Part shown: positions 1 to 9,328 of the stretch, piece after piece
Numbering within the stretch: position 1 is the first letter of the stretch
How the letters are laid out: each line of letters opens with the position of its first letter
DNA from: Mangrovibacter yixingensis
Lineage (GTDB): Bacteria > Pseudomonadota > Gammaproteobacteria > Enterobacterales > Enterobacteriaceae
Assembly (NCBI RefSeq): GCF_020523985.1
Contig: NZ_JAIVKM010000002.1
Coordinates: forward strand, 372,001-436,000
Direction of reading: 5' to 3'
Length of the DNA: 64,000 nt
Notes under the pieces: model-generated
Databases searched by the model: none
What the model was told of the DNA's origin: nothing
What the model saw: only the letters and a program-made list of their open reading frames with translations
Position numbers and translations under genes: made by a program

Positions 1-2
1 TC

Positions 3-335
3 GCGGCAACAGCTGAATGCCAGATGTGGCACACCCTGGTATTCGCGATTTCCGGTACACTCGGCACCATCATTCTGCAGCGTATATTCGCAATGGCATC
101 TTTACTGAAAGCGCTGGCTTGCACATTAGGGCTGGCAACCAGTAACCTGCTGGTGCTCATGGCATTACTGCAAGTGAAGAGTACATTTTTCGAACCACTC
201 AATGCCAACCGATTAAGCCATGTACCACTAAGTGATTTTTCTGTTTATGGCTATGTTGTAGCTGCGGCGATTATTGCGCTGATTATCACTGGTGCGGTAA
301 ATTTATTCCCTCGTCGGCAGCCCATTTGGTACTGA
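3..335 (+). CDS. C-terminal part of an unrecognised membrane protein (5' end cut by window edge)
   Basis: The reading frame is open from base 3, and the first ATG is at 24, so this is probably the tail of a longer gene rather than a complete 103-residue protein. The visible part has about three hydrophobic stretches (roughly residues 5-25, 33-52 and 75-95 counted from the ATG) and ends in a basic RRQPIWY tail, which fits an inner-membrane protein. I do not recognise the family. It converges on yggE, and a bidirectional terminator lies between them. Confidence 0.5.
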   Translation, partial: AATAECQMWHTLVFAISGTLGTIILQRIFAMASLLKALACTLGLATSNLLVLMALLQVKSTFFEPLNANRLSHVPLSDFSVYGYVVAAAIIALIITGAVNLFPRRQPIWY

Positions 336-353
336 CCCAATCACGCATTTATG

Positions 354-382
354 AAAAAGGCTTCCATCAGGAAGCCTTTTTT
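354..382. terminator. Bidirectional Rho-independent terminator
   Basis: A 7-bp GGCTTCC/GGAAGCC stem with loop ATCA is flanked by five A on the left and six T on the right, so it can end transcripts from both the membrane-protein gene (+) and yggE (-). Confidence 0.85.
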
Positions 383-405
383 GCTTGTGTTAACCGCAAC
401 AGCTA

Positions 406-1131
406 TCACTGAGCGGAAGCAGCCTGTGGGCTCATTTCGAATACCACATCTACCTGGTCACTAAACTGAATCGTTTGCTGGTCGTAGGTATCTTCAGCGG
501 AAACCGGAGCCGCATCGGCTTTCATCATTCGCACCATAGGTGAAGGCTGATAATTAGCAACGTGGTAACGCACACTGTATACCGGGCCCAGTTTGGCGTG
601 GAAACCTTGCGCAAGCGATTTTGCCTGTGCAATGGCGTCATTGATTGCCGCTTCACGAGCCTGTTCTTTATACGCGTTCGGGCTGGAGACCCCCAGTGAC
701 ACTGAGCGAATCTCATTTAACCCGGCCTTAAGCGCGCCATCAAGCAACCCGCTAAGTGCATCGAGTTTGCGCACGGTAACAGCAACGTTGCGCACCGCAC
801 GGTAGCCTTTGAGTTCGCGCTTCCCTTCTTTCAGGTATTCATATTCAGGCTGGGTGCGCAAATTCGCCGCATCAATATCCTTTTTATCGACACCTTTTTC
901 CTGCAGGAAAGAGAAGTAACGCGCAACACGCTCATCAGCCTGTTTTTTGGCGCTGGCTGCATCCTTCGCAGTAACACTCACCTCGATGGATAGCGTCGCA
1001 ATATCCGGCACTGCGTCTACACTGGCACTTCCTGATGTGACAATATGAGGACCATTTGGCAACTCATTAGCAACACCAGAAAAAGAGACCAATCCTAAAA
1101 CACCAGCCAATAACAACACGTTAAACTTCAT
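406..1131 (-). CDS. yggE: SIMPL-domain oxidative-stress protein YggE
   Basis: Periplasmic protein of the SIMPL (DUF541) family. In E. coli, YggE is linked to lower intracellular reactive oxygen levels, but its biochemical activity is not established. Residues 1-22 form a signal peptide with a hydrophobic core and a small-residue cleavage region (SGVANE). The remainder, about 25-235, carries the SIMPL pattern, including the TSGSASVDAVPDIA beginning. The length of 241 residues is close to the 246 of E. coli YggE. A strong GGAGG ribosome site eight bases before the ATG fixes the start. It is the gene next to argO, as in E. coli. Confidence 0.93.
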   Translation of the reverse strand: MKFNVLLLAGVLGLVSFSGVANELPNGPHIVTSGSASVDAVPDIATLSIEVSVTAKDAASAKKQADERVARYFSFLQEKGVDKKDIDAANLRTQPEYEYLKEGKRELKGYRAVRNVAVTVRKLDALSGLLDGALKAGLNEIRSVSLGVSSPNAYKEQAREAAINDAIAQAKSLAQGFHAKLGPVYSVRYHVANYQPSPMVRMMKADAAPVSAEDTYDQQTIQFSDQVDVVFEMSPQAASAQ

Positions 1132-1246
1132 TTATTATCCTCCATGCAATTTTAAACCTAACAGGAAGTACTTCTCGTTACATCCTGCCAGCAAGAGTAA
1201 CGATTAATCACCAGATGTCTATAGGATAATTACGCCCACCTGTTAA

Positions 1247-1879
1247 TCAAAACAACACTTGAAGATGATGAACGCCTTCCTGTGCCAGCCTTAGTGCAAT
1301 AACCCACATCACGCTGCCAACTATAAAATTGATCACTCGTTGCGCACGTTGAGTGCGCAGACGCGGGGCAAACCAGGCGGCGAGCAGTGCCAGGCCAAAA
1401 AACCACATGAACGAGGCGCTTACCGTACCCAACGCAAACCAGCGTTTGGGTTCTGTTGCCAGTTGCCCTCCCAGGCTGCCCAATACCACAAAGGTATCCA
1501 GATACACATGAGGATTGAGCCAGGTCACAGCCAGCATTGTTGTAATAATACGCCAACGCCCCTGTCCTGATATCTGCGCTTCATCCAGTTCTATGTTGCT
1601 GCTGAACGCTGTTTTGAGCGCCCCCCATCCATACCACAATAAAAATGCCACACCGCCCCAGGTAACAAGACCCAGAAGCCAGGGGGAGCGCATTAACAAT
1701 GCACTACCACCAAAGATCCCACCACAAATCAGCACTAAATCACTGAAGGAACACAGTGCTGCAATCATCAGGTGATACTGGCGACGAACCCCCTGGTTCA
1801 TCACAAACGCATTCTGTGGCCCAAGGGGTAAGATCATCGCTGCGCCCAACATCAACCCTTGTAGATACCAGCTAAACAT
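1247..1879 (-). CDS. argO: Arginine exporter ArgO (LysE family)
   Basis: Inner-membrane exporter of L-arginine and canavanine. In E. coli it is activated by ArgP and protects against excess arginine. The protein has 210 residues (E. coli 211), is hydrophobic throughout with about six membrane segments, and shows the LysE-family signature [14 protein letters not shown] near residues 18-31. The second conserved block is [10 protein letters not shown] in the central region. Neighbours yggE and mscS match E. coli. An inverted repeat upstream at 1990-2013 separates it from mscS. Identification rests on family motif, length and synteny. Confidence 0.93.
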   Translation of the reverse strand: MFSWYLQGLMLGAAMILPLGPQNAFVMNQGVRRQYHLMIAALCSFSDLVLICGGIFGGSALLMRSPWLLGLVTWGGVAFLLWYGWGALKTAFSSNIELDEAQISGQGRWRIITTMLAVTWLNPHVYLDTFVVLGSLGGQLATEPKRWFALGTVSASFMWFFGLALLAAWFAPRLRTQRAQRVINFIVGSVMWVIALRLAQEGVHHLQVLF

Positions 1880-1989
1880 AGTTCATCCTTTTCTTTTGGG
1901 AATGGCGCGCAGTCTACGTAGTTTGTGTTATTAGTGGAAATTGATATTTTTAATTATTAATAAGAATATCTAATGATGGTGGATAAAAT

Positions 1990-2013
1990 AATGGCCAGTC
2001 TGTGCTGGCCATT
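1990..2013 (-). terminator. Inverted repeat, probable weak terminator between mscS and argO
   Basis: AATGGCCAG and CTGGCCATT pair perfectly around a six-base loop. Read on the minus strand, the stem is followed by an ATTATTTTAT tract, so it may end mscS transcripts. It also lies about 110 bases upstream of argO. Confidence 0.5.
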
Positions 2014-2106
2014 AAAACCGATGACAACTATCGCCACTGGCTCATTTCACGCATTCAGGAAATACTCATTTACCCTCAGCAATACAACAACCTCGAAACA
2101 ACAAGG

Positions 2107-2958
2107 TTATTTCTCTTGCTCGCGAATCATATGAACATCCATTTGCGGGTAAGGAATACCGATACCATTGGCATCCAGTGTCTTCTTAATTTTCTCCAGT
2201 GTATCCCAGTACACTTCAAAGAGATCCGCGCTGTTGCTCCAGGCTCGTACTACAAAGTTTAGCGATGAGTCTCCCAGAGCATTCAGCCTTACGGTGATCC
2301 CTTTATCTTTAATGACACGATCATCTGCCATCAGAATATCCGTAATGAGCTGCTTAACCAGATCGATATCCGCATCGTAGGAGACACCAATAATGAACTC
2401 GTTACGACGCATAGGTTCACGTGAATAGTTAATAATATCGCCTGAGATAATTTTGCCGTTCGGGACTACGATAATTTTGCCGTCCACACTGCGCAAGGTG
2501 GTAGAGAAGATCTGTACATTCAGAACAGTACCCGCGGCACCACCCAGATCAACATATTCACCACTACGGAATGGGCGGAATGTCACCAGTAATACGCCTG
2601 CCGCAAGGTTAGACAACGACCCTTGCAACGCAAGACCAACAGCTAAACCAGCTGCACCCAATACGGCAATAACAGAGGCTGTTTGCACTCCAACCCTGCC
2701 TAACGCAGCAATCAGAGTGAACGCGATAATGCCATAGCGAACCAGCGCAGAAAGAAAATCTGCTACGGTGGCATCAATTTTTCGGGCCTGCATAACACGG
2801 TTGAGCGCATTCGAAATTAATCGGGCAACCACAAAGCCGATAATAATAATGACTACGGCCGAGACAATATTAACGGCGTAATCAACCAGCAAAGCCTGAT
2901 TGCGCATCAACCAGGTGCCTGCATCATTTATGCTGTCCACAACATGTATGTCTTCCAT
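2107..2958 (-). CDS. mscS: Small-conductance mechanosensitive channel MscS
   Basis: Heptameric inner-membrane channel that opens under membrane tension to release solutes during hypo-osmotic shock. The 283-residue product (E. coli 286) has the usual layout. The N-terminal TM1-TM2 region covers about 27-90. The pore-lining TM3, rich in Ala and Gly ([19 protein letters not shown]), covers about 98-120. The cytoplasmic beta and alpha/beta domains end at [10 protein letters not shown]. It is followed by argO in the same orientation and preceded by the fbaA terminator, so it is probably transcribed alone. Confidence 0.96.
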   Translation of the reverse strand: MEDIHVVDSINDAGTWLMRNQALLVDYAVNIVSAVVIIIIGFVVARLISNALNRVMQARKIDATVADFLSALVRYGIIAFTLIAALGRVGVQTASVIAVLGAAGLAVGLALQGSLSNLAAGVLLVTFRPFRSGEYVDLGGAAGTVLNVQIFSTTLRSVDGKIIVVPNGKIISGDIINYSREPMRRNEFIIGVSYDADIDLVKQLITDILMADDRVIKDKGITVRLNALGDSSLNFVVRAWSNSADLFEVYWDTLEKIKKTLDANGIGIPYPQMDVHMIREQEK

Positions 2959-3084
2959 CTGGGTTCCTTGTCTCCGTTAGTAAAAAGCAAATTTACACCG
3001 CAAAGATGTTTCTAAAGGGTAAACAAAAAGTTTGCCTTATGCCAGACAGCTCACATTTTTATGCTTTAAACCAAGAAAAAGGCG

Positions 3085-3115
3085 TAAAAAAACCCGCCTC
3101 AGAGGCGGGTTTTTA
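3085..3115 (-). terminator. Terminator of the epd-pgk-fbaA operon
   Basis: A GC-rich stem (CCCGCC with GGCGGG) has an A-rich stretch on its plus-strand left side, giving a run of seven T on the minus strand just beyond fbaA. Confidence 0.9.
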
Positions 3116-3136
3116 GTGGAAACAGAAACGAACTAC

Positions 3137-4213
3137 TTACAGAACGTTAATTGCGTTCAGTTCAGTGAACGCCTGCTCCAGACGAGCTACCATTGACTGC
3201 TGACCAGCACGCAGCCATACACGCGGGTCATAGTATTTTTTGTTCGGCTGGTCGTCGCCTTTCGGGTTACCCAACTGGCCTTGCAGGTAAGCTTCGTTTT
3301 CTTTGTAGTAGTTCAGGATACCTTCCCAGGTTGCCCACTGGGTATCGGTATCGATGTTCATTTTAATCACACCGTAGCTTACGGAGTCTTTGATTTCCTG
3401 GGCAGTTGAACCAGAACCACCGTGGAATACGAAGTTCAGGCTGTTGTGCGGCAGGTTGTGTTTTTTGCACACATATTCTTGAGAATCGCGCAGAATAGTC
3501 GGGGTCAGTTTAACGTTACCTGGTTTGTAAACACCATGTACGTTACCGAAAGAAGCTGCGATGGTGAAACGCGGGCTGATTGCGTTCAGTTTGGTGTATG
3601 CATAATCAACGTCTTCTGGCTGAGTGTACAGAGCAGAAGCGTCCATGTGGCTGTTATCCACACCATCTTCTTCACCACCAGTACAACCCAGCTCGATTTC
3701 CAGGGTCATATCCATTTTGGACATACGAGCCAGGTATTTAGAGCAAAGCTCGATGTTTTCTTCCAGAGACTCTTCAGACAGGTCGATCATGTGGGAAGAG
3801 AACAGCGGTTTACCAGTGGCAGCAAAGTGTTTTTCACCAGCGTCCAGCAGGCCATCAATCCACGGCAGCAGTTTTTTAGCGCAGTGGTCAGTATGCAGAA
3901 TAACCGGAACACCATAATGTTCAGCCATATGATGAACGTGAAGCGCACCAGAGATAGCACCCAGAATTGCTGCCTGTTGGCCTTCGCCTTTGTAGCCTTT
4001 ACCAGCGATAAATGCAGCACCACCGTTAGAGAACTGAACGATTACTGGCGCTTTAACTTTGGCAGCAGTTTCCAGAACAGCGTTAATAGAATCAGTACCG
4101 ACGCAGTTAACTGCCGGTAAAGCAAAGTTATTTTCTTTTGCTACCTGGAAAACTTTCTGAACATCATCACCAGTGATAACGCCAGGTTTCACGAAATCAA
4201 AAATTTTAGACAT
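3137..4213 (-). CDS. fbaA: Class II fructose-bisphosphate aldolase
   Basis: Zinc-dependent cytosolic enzyme of glycolysis and gluconeogenesis; it cleaves fructose 1,6-bisphosphate to dihydroxyacetone phosphate and glyceraldehyde 3-phosphate. Length is 358 residues (E. coli 359). Class II hallmarks are the HTDHC zinc/catalytic motif near residues 107-111, the ELGCTGGEEDGVDN segment, the second zinc histidine in FGNVHGVY, and the FHGGSGS phosphate-binding loop near 264-270. It is the last gene of epd-pgk-fbaA, 97 bases after pgk. Two hairpins in that gap may mark RNA processing. It ends at a strong terminator. Confidence 0.97.
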   Translation of the reverse strand: MSKIFDFVKPGVITGDDVQKVFQVAKENNFALPAVNCVGTDSINAVLETAAKVKAPVIVQFSNGGAAFIAGKGYKGEGQQAAILGAISGALHVHHMAEHYGVPVILHTDHCAKKLLPWIDGLLDAGEKHFAATGKPLFSSHMIDLSEESLEENIELCSKYLARMSKMDMTLEIELGCTGGEEDGVDNSHMDASALYTQPEDVDYAYTKLNAISPRFTIAASFGNVHGVYKPGNVKLTPTILRDSQEYVCKKHNLPHNSLNFVFHGGSGSTAQEIKDSVSYGVIKMNIDTDTQWATWEGILNYYKENEAYLQGQLGNPKGDDQPNKKYYDPRVWLRAGQQSMVARLEQAFTELNAINVL

Positions 4214-4255
4214 ATTACGTTGTCCTGTATCTTCGGCCTTGGAAAAGGGGATGTG

Positions 4256-4303
4256 GCCTGGTTAACCAGGCACACAGAAAACGATGGGCAGGAATCCCTG
4301 CCC
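4256..4303 (-). other. Two intercistronic hairpins between pgk and fbaA
   Basis: GCCTGGTTAACCAGGC at 4256-4271 is a perfect 16-base palindrome, and GGGCAGG at 4286-4292 pairs with CCTGCCC at 4297-4303. Neither is followed by a T run, so they look like mRNA processing or stability structures rather than terminators. This could let fbaA and pgk be expressed at different levels. Confidence 0.55.
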
Positions 4304-4310
4304 GAATGTA

Positions 4311-5474
4311 TTACTTCTTAGCACGCTCTTCGAGCATAGCAACAGCTGGCAGAACTTTACCTTCTACGAATTCAAGGAAAGCGCCACCACCGGTGGAGAT
4401 GTAAGAGATTTTGTCTGAGATACCGAACAGATCGATTGCCGCCAGAGTATCACCACCGCCTGCGATAGAGAACGCATCGCTTTCAGCAATAGCTTTAGCA
4501 ACAATTTCGGTGCCTTTACGGAAGTTCGGGAACTCAAACACACCAACCGGGCCATTCCACAGAATAGTTTTAGCGTTTTTCAGGATTTCAGCCAGTTTCT
4601 CAGCAGAAACATCGCCCATATCCAGGATTTGCTCTTCGTCTTTCACTTCAGTTACAGACTTCAGTGTAGCCGGTGCAGTTTCAGAGAACTCAGTCGCTAC
4701 GCGAACATCAGTCGGTACCGGGATGTCGCAAATAGTCAGCAGACGTTTTGCTTCTTCAACCAAGTCTGGTTCATACAGAGATTTGCCCACTTTGTTGCCT
4801 TGTGCAGCAACGAAGGTGTTAGCAATACCGCCACCAACGATCAGCTGGTCAGCGATTTTAGACAGGGAGTCAAGAACTGTCAGTTTAGTGGAAACTTTAG
4901 AACCACCAACGATAGCAACCATCGGGCGAGCAGGTTCTTTCAGTGCTTTACCCAGAGCGTCCAGTTCAGCTGCCAGCAGCGGGCCTGCGCAAGCGATTTC
5001 AGCAAATTTTCCAACACCGTGAGTTGATGCCTGAGCACGGTGAGCAGTACCGAAAGCGTCCATAACGAAAACATCACACAGTGCTGCGTATTTTTTGGAC
5101 AGTGCTTCGTCGTCTTTCTTCTCGCCTTTGTTAAAGCGAACGTTTTCCAGAACAACCAGTTCACCAGCCGCCACTTCAACGCCATCCAGGTAGTCTTTTG
5201 CTAAACGAACTGGCGCAGAGAGTTTGTCTTTCAGGTAATTCACAACTGGCAGCAGAGAGAATTCTTCGTTGTACTCGCCTTCAGTCGGACGACCCAGATG
5301 GGAAGTCACCATCACTTTCGCACCTTGTTTCAGGGCAATTTCAATGGTCGGCAGAGATGCACGGATACGCGCATCAGAAGTCACTTTCCCTTCTTTAACC
5401 GGTACGTTCAGATCCGCACGGATAAGAACGCGTTTACCAGCCAGATCCAGATCGGACATCTTAATTACAGACAT
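4311..5474 (-). CDS. pgk: Phosphoglycerate kinase
   Basis: Glycolytic enzyme that transfers phosphate between 1,3-bisphosphoglycerate and ADP. The 387-residue length equals the E. coli enzyme. The N-domain substrate motifs are RADLNVPV (about 19-26) and SHLGRPTEG (about 58-66). The C-domain nucleotide site carries GGSKVSTK and [10 protein letters not shown], and the C-terminal [10 protein letters not shown] loop is intact. It is the middle gene of epd-pgk-fbaA, with a 42-base gap to epd and a 97-base gap to fbaA. Confidence 0.97.
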   Translation of the reverse strand: MSVIKMSDLDLAGKRVLIRADLNVPVKEGKVTSDARIRASLPTIEIALKQGAKVMVTSHLGRPTEGEYNEEFSLLPVVNYLKDKLSAPVRLAKDYLDGVEVAAGELVVLENVRFNKGEKKDDEALSKKYAALCDVFVMDAFGTAHRAQASTHGVGKFAEIACAGPLLAAELDALGKALKEPARPMVAIVGGSKVSTKLTVLDSLSKIADQLIVGGGIANTFVAAQGNKVGKSLYEPDLVEEAKRLLTICDIPVPTDVRVATEFSETAPATLKSVTEVKDEEQILDMGDVSAEKLAEILKNAKTILWNGPVGVFEFPNFRKGTEIVAKAIAESDAFSIAGGGDTLAAIDLFGISDKISYISTGGGAFLEFVEGKVLPAVAMLEERAKK

Positions 5475-5516
5475 GGTGAATCCTCTCGTTGATTCTAAAA
5501 GTTTTGCAGGCGCAAA

Positions 5517-6545
5517 TTACGCCTTACCTGATATCTGTGTTGCAGACATCGCCAACGTGGTATCCAGCATTCGGTTGGCGAAGCCCCACTCATTATCACA
5601 CCAGACCAACGTTTTGATCAGGTGCCCACCACTTACCCGGGTTTGGGTGCCATCCACAATAGCGCTATGCGGATCGTGGTTGAAATCTGTCGAGACTAAC
5701 GGTAATTCCGTATAGTCAACTATACCATGAAATGCCCCCTGTGCCGCTTTTTGCAGCAACAGGTTAACCTCTTGCGCTGTTACCTTGTGTGACACAGTGA
5801 CGCTCAAATCAATGGCAGTCACATTAATTACTGGTACACGTACAGCGATAGCTTCAAAGCGGTCACAAAATTTCGGAAAAATACGGGTGATGCCTGCAGC
5901 CAGCCGGGTATCAACCGGGATAATAGACTGGCTGGCTGCCCGGGTGCGGCGCAGGTCCGGGTGGTAAGCATCGATCACTTGCTGGTCATGCATCGCAGAG
6001 TGAATAGTTGTGACCGTTCCTGATTCAATTTCCCATGCTTCATCAAGCAGCTTAATCACGGGAATAATACAGTTCGTGGTGCAGGATGCGTTGGAAACAA
6101 TGCGGTCTGTGGGGCGAAGTTGTTCATGATTGACACCGTAAACAACGGTGGCATCCAGCGTGTTGCCACCAGGATGTGAAAACAGCACTTTTTTGGCCCC
6201 AGCCTCAATGTGAGCAAGGCCATCCTCACGGCTACCATAGACCCCAGTACAATCCAGCACGATATCTACATCCAGTGCCTGCCACGGCAATGAGGCAATA
6301 TCCCGTTGATGCAAAATGCGGACAGTGTCATCGCCAATAAAGAGCTGTTCGCGGTCATGGCGAACTTCCCAGGCAAAACGGCCATGGCTGGTATCGTATT
6401 TAAGCAAATGCGCCATACCAGCGGCATCAGCCAGTTCGTTGATTGCCACAACGGTGATTTCCGCACGGCGACCGGATTCGTAAAGTGCCCGAACCACGTT
6501 CCGCCCGATGCGACCAAAGCCATTTATCGCGATGCGTACGGTCAT
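5517..6545 (-). CDS. epd: D-erythrose-4-phosphate dehydrogenase
   Basis: NAD-dependent GAPDH-family enzyme that oxidises erythrose 4-phosphate to 4-phosphoerythronate, the first step of the DXP-dependent pyridoxal phosphate route. It is 342 residues long (E. coli 339). A Rossmann motif [11 protein letters not shown] lies near residues 8-18, and the catalytic cysteine is in SNASCTTNC at about 155. Its place directly before pgk and fbaA and after a Cra operator distinguishes it from GapA, which is encoded elsewhere in enterobacteria. Unlike E. coli, yggC, yggD and yggF are not found between it and tktA. Confidence 0.94.
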   Translation of the reverse strand: MTVRIAINGFGRIGRNVVRALYESGRRAEITVVAINELADAAGMAHLLKYDTSHGRFAWEVRHDREQLFIGDDTVRILHQRDIASLPWQALDVDIVLDCTGVYGSREDGLAHIEAGAKKVLFSHPGGNTLDATVVYGVNHEQLRPTDRIVSNASCTTNCIIPVIKLLDEAWEIESGTVTTIHSAMHDQQVIDAYHPDLRRTRAASQSIIPVDTRLAAGITRIFPKFCDRFEAIAVRVPVINVTAIDLSVTVSHKVTAQEVNLLLQKAAQGAFHGIVDYTELPLVSTDFNHDPHSAIVDGTQTRVSGGHLIKTLVWCDNEWGFANRMLDTTLAMSATQISGKA

Positions 6546-6667
6546 ATCTCTCCTGCCAGGATTCTGTGCAATGTTGTGGCAAACAGGGTAATGCAGCCAC
6601 CGCCTCAGGGGAATCCTCGCCAGCCATAAATCACGACTGTTTGATTAAATGTCGAACATTTAAAACT

Positions 6668-6681
6668 ACTGAAACGCTTCA
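6668..6681. promoter_or_regulatory. Cra (FruR) operator upstream of epd-pgk-fbaA
   Basis: ACTGAAACGCTTCA fits the Cra consensus RSTGAAWCSNTHHW at every position. It lies 123 bases upstream of the epd start, matching the known Cra control of the E. coli epd promoter. The flanking 6546-6903 gap shows no gene. Confidence 0.75.
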
Positions 6682-6852
6682 GCCAGCATATTAGAAATAA
6701 GGAATAAAGGGAATATTCCCTCCACGTTATCACTCATTCTTCTGACATGCGTCACACTTTTTTGCCATTTCAGACGCCAGACAATAATCCAGATAAGAAT
6801 AACCACCAGGAATAATGGAATAATTTATTGCCTGAGGTGAAACCACGTGCGT

Positions 6853-6877
6853 AAAAAAGCCGGGCATGTGCCCGGCT
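6853..6877 (-). terminator. tktA terminator
   Basis: AGCCGGGC pairs with GCCCGGCT around a four-base loop, and six A precede it on the plus strand, which gives a T6 tail for minus-strand transcripts from tktA. Confidence 0.9.
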
Positions 6878-6903
6878 GATATAAATGAACGCTAATAATA
6901 CGA

Positions 6904-8895
6904 TTACAGCAAAGATTTCGCCTGTTTCACTACGTTTTCTACAGTGAAACCGAACTCTTTAAACAGCAGTTCTGCTGGTGCAGATTCACCGAAAGAAGTC
7001 ATGCCTACAATGGCACCATTCAGGCCGGTGTATTTGTACCAGTAGTCAGCAATGCCAGCTTCGATTGCCACACGGGCAGCAACTGCTTTAGGCAATACCG
7101 CTTCACGGTAAGCGGCGTCCTGTTTCTCAAACACATCAGTTGACGGCATAGAAACTACACGCGCTTTGACGCCTTCGCCAGACAGTTGTTCCCAGGCAGC
7201 AACAGCCAGTTCCACTTCAGAACCGGTAGCAATGAAGATCACTTGTGGCTGGCCTTCACAGTCTTTCAGCACATAACCACCGCGAGCGGCATCGGCCAAT
7301 TGCTGTGCACTACGCTCCTGCTGTGCCAAGTTCTGACGAGACAAAATTAACGCGGTAGGGCCATCATGACGTTCAACTGCTGCTTTCCAGGCAATCGCAC
7401 TTTCTACCTGGTCACAAGGGCGCCAGGTGCTCATGTTTGGCGTCACACGCAGAGAAGCCAACTGCTCTACAGGCTGGTGAGTCGGGCCATCTTCGCCCAG
7501 ACCGATGGAGTCATGGGTATACACCATCACCTGGCGCTGTTTCATCAGTGCAGCCATACGCACCGCGTTACGAGCATATTCCACAAACATCAGGAAAGTG
7601 GAGGTATATGGCAGAAAACCGCCGTGCAGCGCGATACCGTTGGCAATCGCTGTCATCCCGAATTCACGCACACCGTAATGAATGTAGTTACCAGCGGTGT
7701 CTTCGTTAATGGATTTGGAGCCAGACCAGATAGTCAGGTTACTTGGTGCCAGGTCAGCAGAGCCGCCAAGGAATTCCGGTAACCACGGCCCGAAGGCTTC
7801 AATGGCATTCTGAGATGCTTTACGGCTGGCGATTTTCGCCGGGTTGGCCTGCAATTTTTCAATAAAGGCCTGTGAGTTTGCTGCAAAATCAGCGGGCATT
7901 TCACCGTTCATACGACGGGTGAATTCAGCCGCTTCCTGCGGGAAGGCTTTGCTATAGGCCGCAAATTTTTCATCCCAGGCAGATTCTTTTGCTTTGCCCG
8001 CTTCAGAGGCATCCCACTGACCATAAATATCCTGTGGAATAACAAAAGGTTCGTATTTCCAGCCCAACTGCTCACGGGTAGCTGCGACTTCGGCATCACC
8101 CAACGGTGCACCATGGGAGTCGTGGGTACCGGCTTTGTTCGGCGAACCGAAACCAATGATGGTTTTGCACATCAGCAGCGACGGTTTGTCTGTTACGCTG
8201 CGCGCTTCGTCGATGGCGCGTTTGATAGAATCCGCATCATGGCCGTCAACAGCACGCACCACATGCCAGCCATAGGCTTCAAAGCGTTTGGCGGTGTCAT
8301 CAGTGAACCAGCCATCTACGTGACCATCGATGGAAATACCGTTGTCGTCATAAAACGCAACCAGTTTACCCAGTTTCAGGGTACCCGCCAGCGAGCAGAC
8401 TTCATGAGAAATCCCTTCCATCATGCAGCCATCGCCCATAAAGGCATAGGTGTGGTGGTCAACGATTTCATGGCCCGGACGGTTAAACTGCGCAGCCATT
8501 GTTTTCTCAGCAATCGCCATACCTACGGCGTTAGCAATCCCTTGCCCCAGCGGGCCAGTGGTGGTTTCAACACCTGCGGTGTACCCCACTTCCGGGTGAC
8601 CAGGAGTTTTGGAGTGCAGTTGGCGGAAGTTTTTCAGTTCTTCAATCGGCAGGTCGTAGCCGGAAAGGTGCAACAGGCTGTAAAGCAGCATGGAGCCATG
8701 GCCGTTAGACAGAACAAAGCGGTCACGGTCAGCCCAGTGCGGGTTCTTCGGGTTATGATTCAGGTAATCACGCCACAGGACCTCAGCAATGTCAGCCATC
8801 CCCATAGGGGCTCCGGGGTGACCGGATTTGGCTTTTTGTACTGCGTCCATGCTGAGCGCACGAATGGCGTTGGCAAGCTCTTTACGAGAAGACAT
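6904..8895 (-). CDS. tktA: Transketolase A
   Basis: Thiamine-diphosphate enzyme of the non-oxidative pentose phosphate pathway; it moves two-carbon ketol units between sugar phosphates. It also supplies erythrose 4-phosphate, the Epd substrate encoded next door. The 663-residue length equals E. coli TktA. Visible motifs are SGHPGAPMG near 23-31, the thiamine-binding GDGCMMEG near 155-162 with its downstream DDNGIS, and the pyrimidine-domain [11 protein letters not shown] near 408-418. It is monocistronic with its own terminator. TktB is the paralogue to consider, but the context is that of tktA. Confidence 0.95.
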   Translation of the reverse strand: MSSRKELANAIRALSMDAVQKAKSGHPGAPMGMADIAEVLWRDYLNHNPKNPHWADRDRFVLSNGHGSMLLYSLLHLSGYDLPIEELKNFRQLHSKTPGHPEVGYTAGVETTTGPLGQGIANAVGMAIAEKTMAAQFNRPGHEIVDHHTYAFMGDGCMMEGISHEVCSLAGTLKLGKLVAFYDDNGISIDGHVDGWFTDDTAKRFEAYGWHVVRAVDGHDADSIKRAIDEARSVTDKPSLLMCKTIIGFGSPNKAGTHDSHGAPLGDAEVAATREQLGWKYEPFVIPQDIYGQWDASEAGKAKESAWDEKFAAYSKAFPQEAAEFTRRMNGEMPADFAANSQAFIEKLQANPAKIASRKASQNAIEAFGPWLPEFLGGSADLAPSNLTIWSGSKSINEDTAGNYIHYGVREFGMTAIANGIALHGGFLPYTSTFLMFVEYARNAVRMAALMKQRQVMVYTHDSIGLGEDGPTHQPVEQLASLRVTPNMSTWRPCDQVESAIAWKAAVERHDGPTALILSRQNLAQQERSAQQLADAARGGYVLKDCEGQPQVIFIATGSEVELAVAAWEQLSGEGVKARVVSMPSTDVFEKQDAAYREAVLPKAVAARVAIEAGIADYWYKYTGLNGAIVGMTSFGESAPAELLFKEFGFTVENVVKQAKSLL

Positions 8896-9272
8896 TTTGA
8901 CTCCAGATCGGATAGTTGAAGACCAGGCCTTAATAACGGTTTCAAGTTAGTGCCCTTATGGCGTATAACCCAAAGAAAAACATCCCACTACAGTAAACTG
9001 TATTCAGGTAGTGTTATTTTCAGGCTATTGATTCACCAAAATAAGTGGGCACATATCTCTGGCCGTTAGGGCTCCAAAAAGTTGTCCATCAATTTAACCT
9101 AAGCGGCCTGTCATGTACATGGAACATCCTTTTGTCCACAGATAAATATGCGCAACAGCCCTTAGGTTCCAGGCTTGAGTATCGCACAGGCTGGGCGTGA
9201 CAATTTATACTTATGCGCCCTGGAAACGGATTTTAAGACTTTTTGCTTACAGGTTTGTAGTAAATGAGCAAT
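8896..9272. other. Gene-free interval between tktA and speA; loiP and speB missing
   Basis: In E. coli K-12 this position holds loiP (yggG) and speB. Here I see no open frame resembling either. The interval should contain the tktA promoter; I could not assign it with confidence. Confidence 0.6.
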
Positions 9273-9309
9273 AAAAAAAACGGCACGCTGACAACCAGCG
9301 CACCGTTTT
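9273..9309 (-). terminator. speA terminator
   Basis: CGGCACGCTG and CAGCGCACCG pair, with a small CA/CA internal loop, around ACAAC. Eight A on the plus strand give a U-rich tail for the minus-strand speA transcript. Confidence 0.85.
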
Positions 9310-9328
9310 CCAGGCTACGAACGATAAG

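Noticed and set aside
3422..4120. 232-residue open frame opposite fbaA, and similar long shadows opposite pgk, tktA, speA and the chemoreceptor
   Set aside because: Long antisense frames of strongly codon-biased genes; the opposite strand carries clear, full-length conserved enzymes.
8896..9328. Search for a speB or loiP remnant between tktA and speA
   Set aside because: No fragment resembling either protein was seen in any frame.
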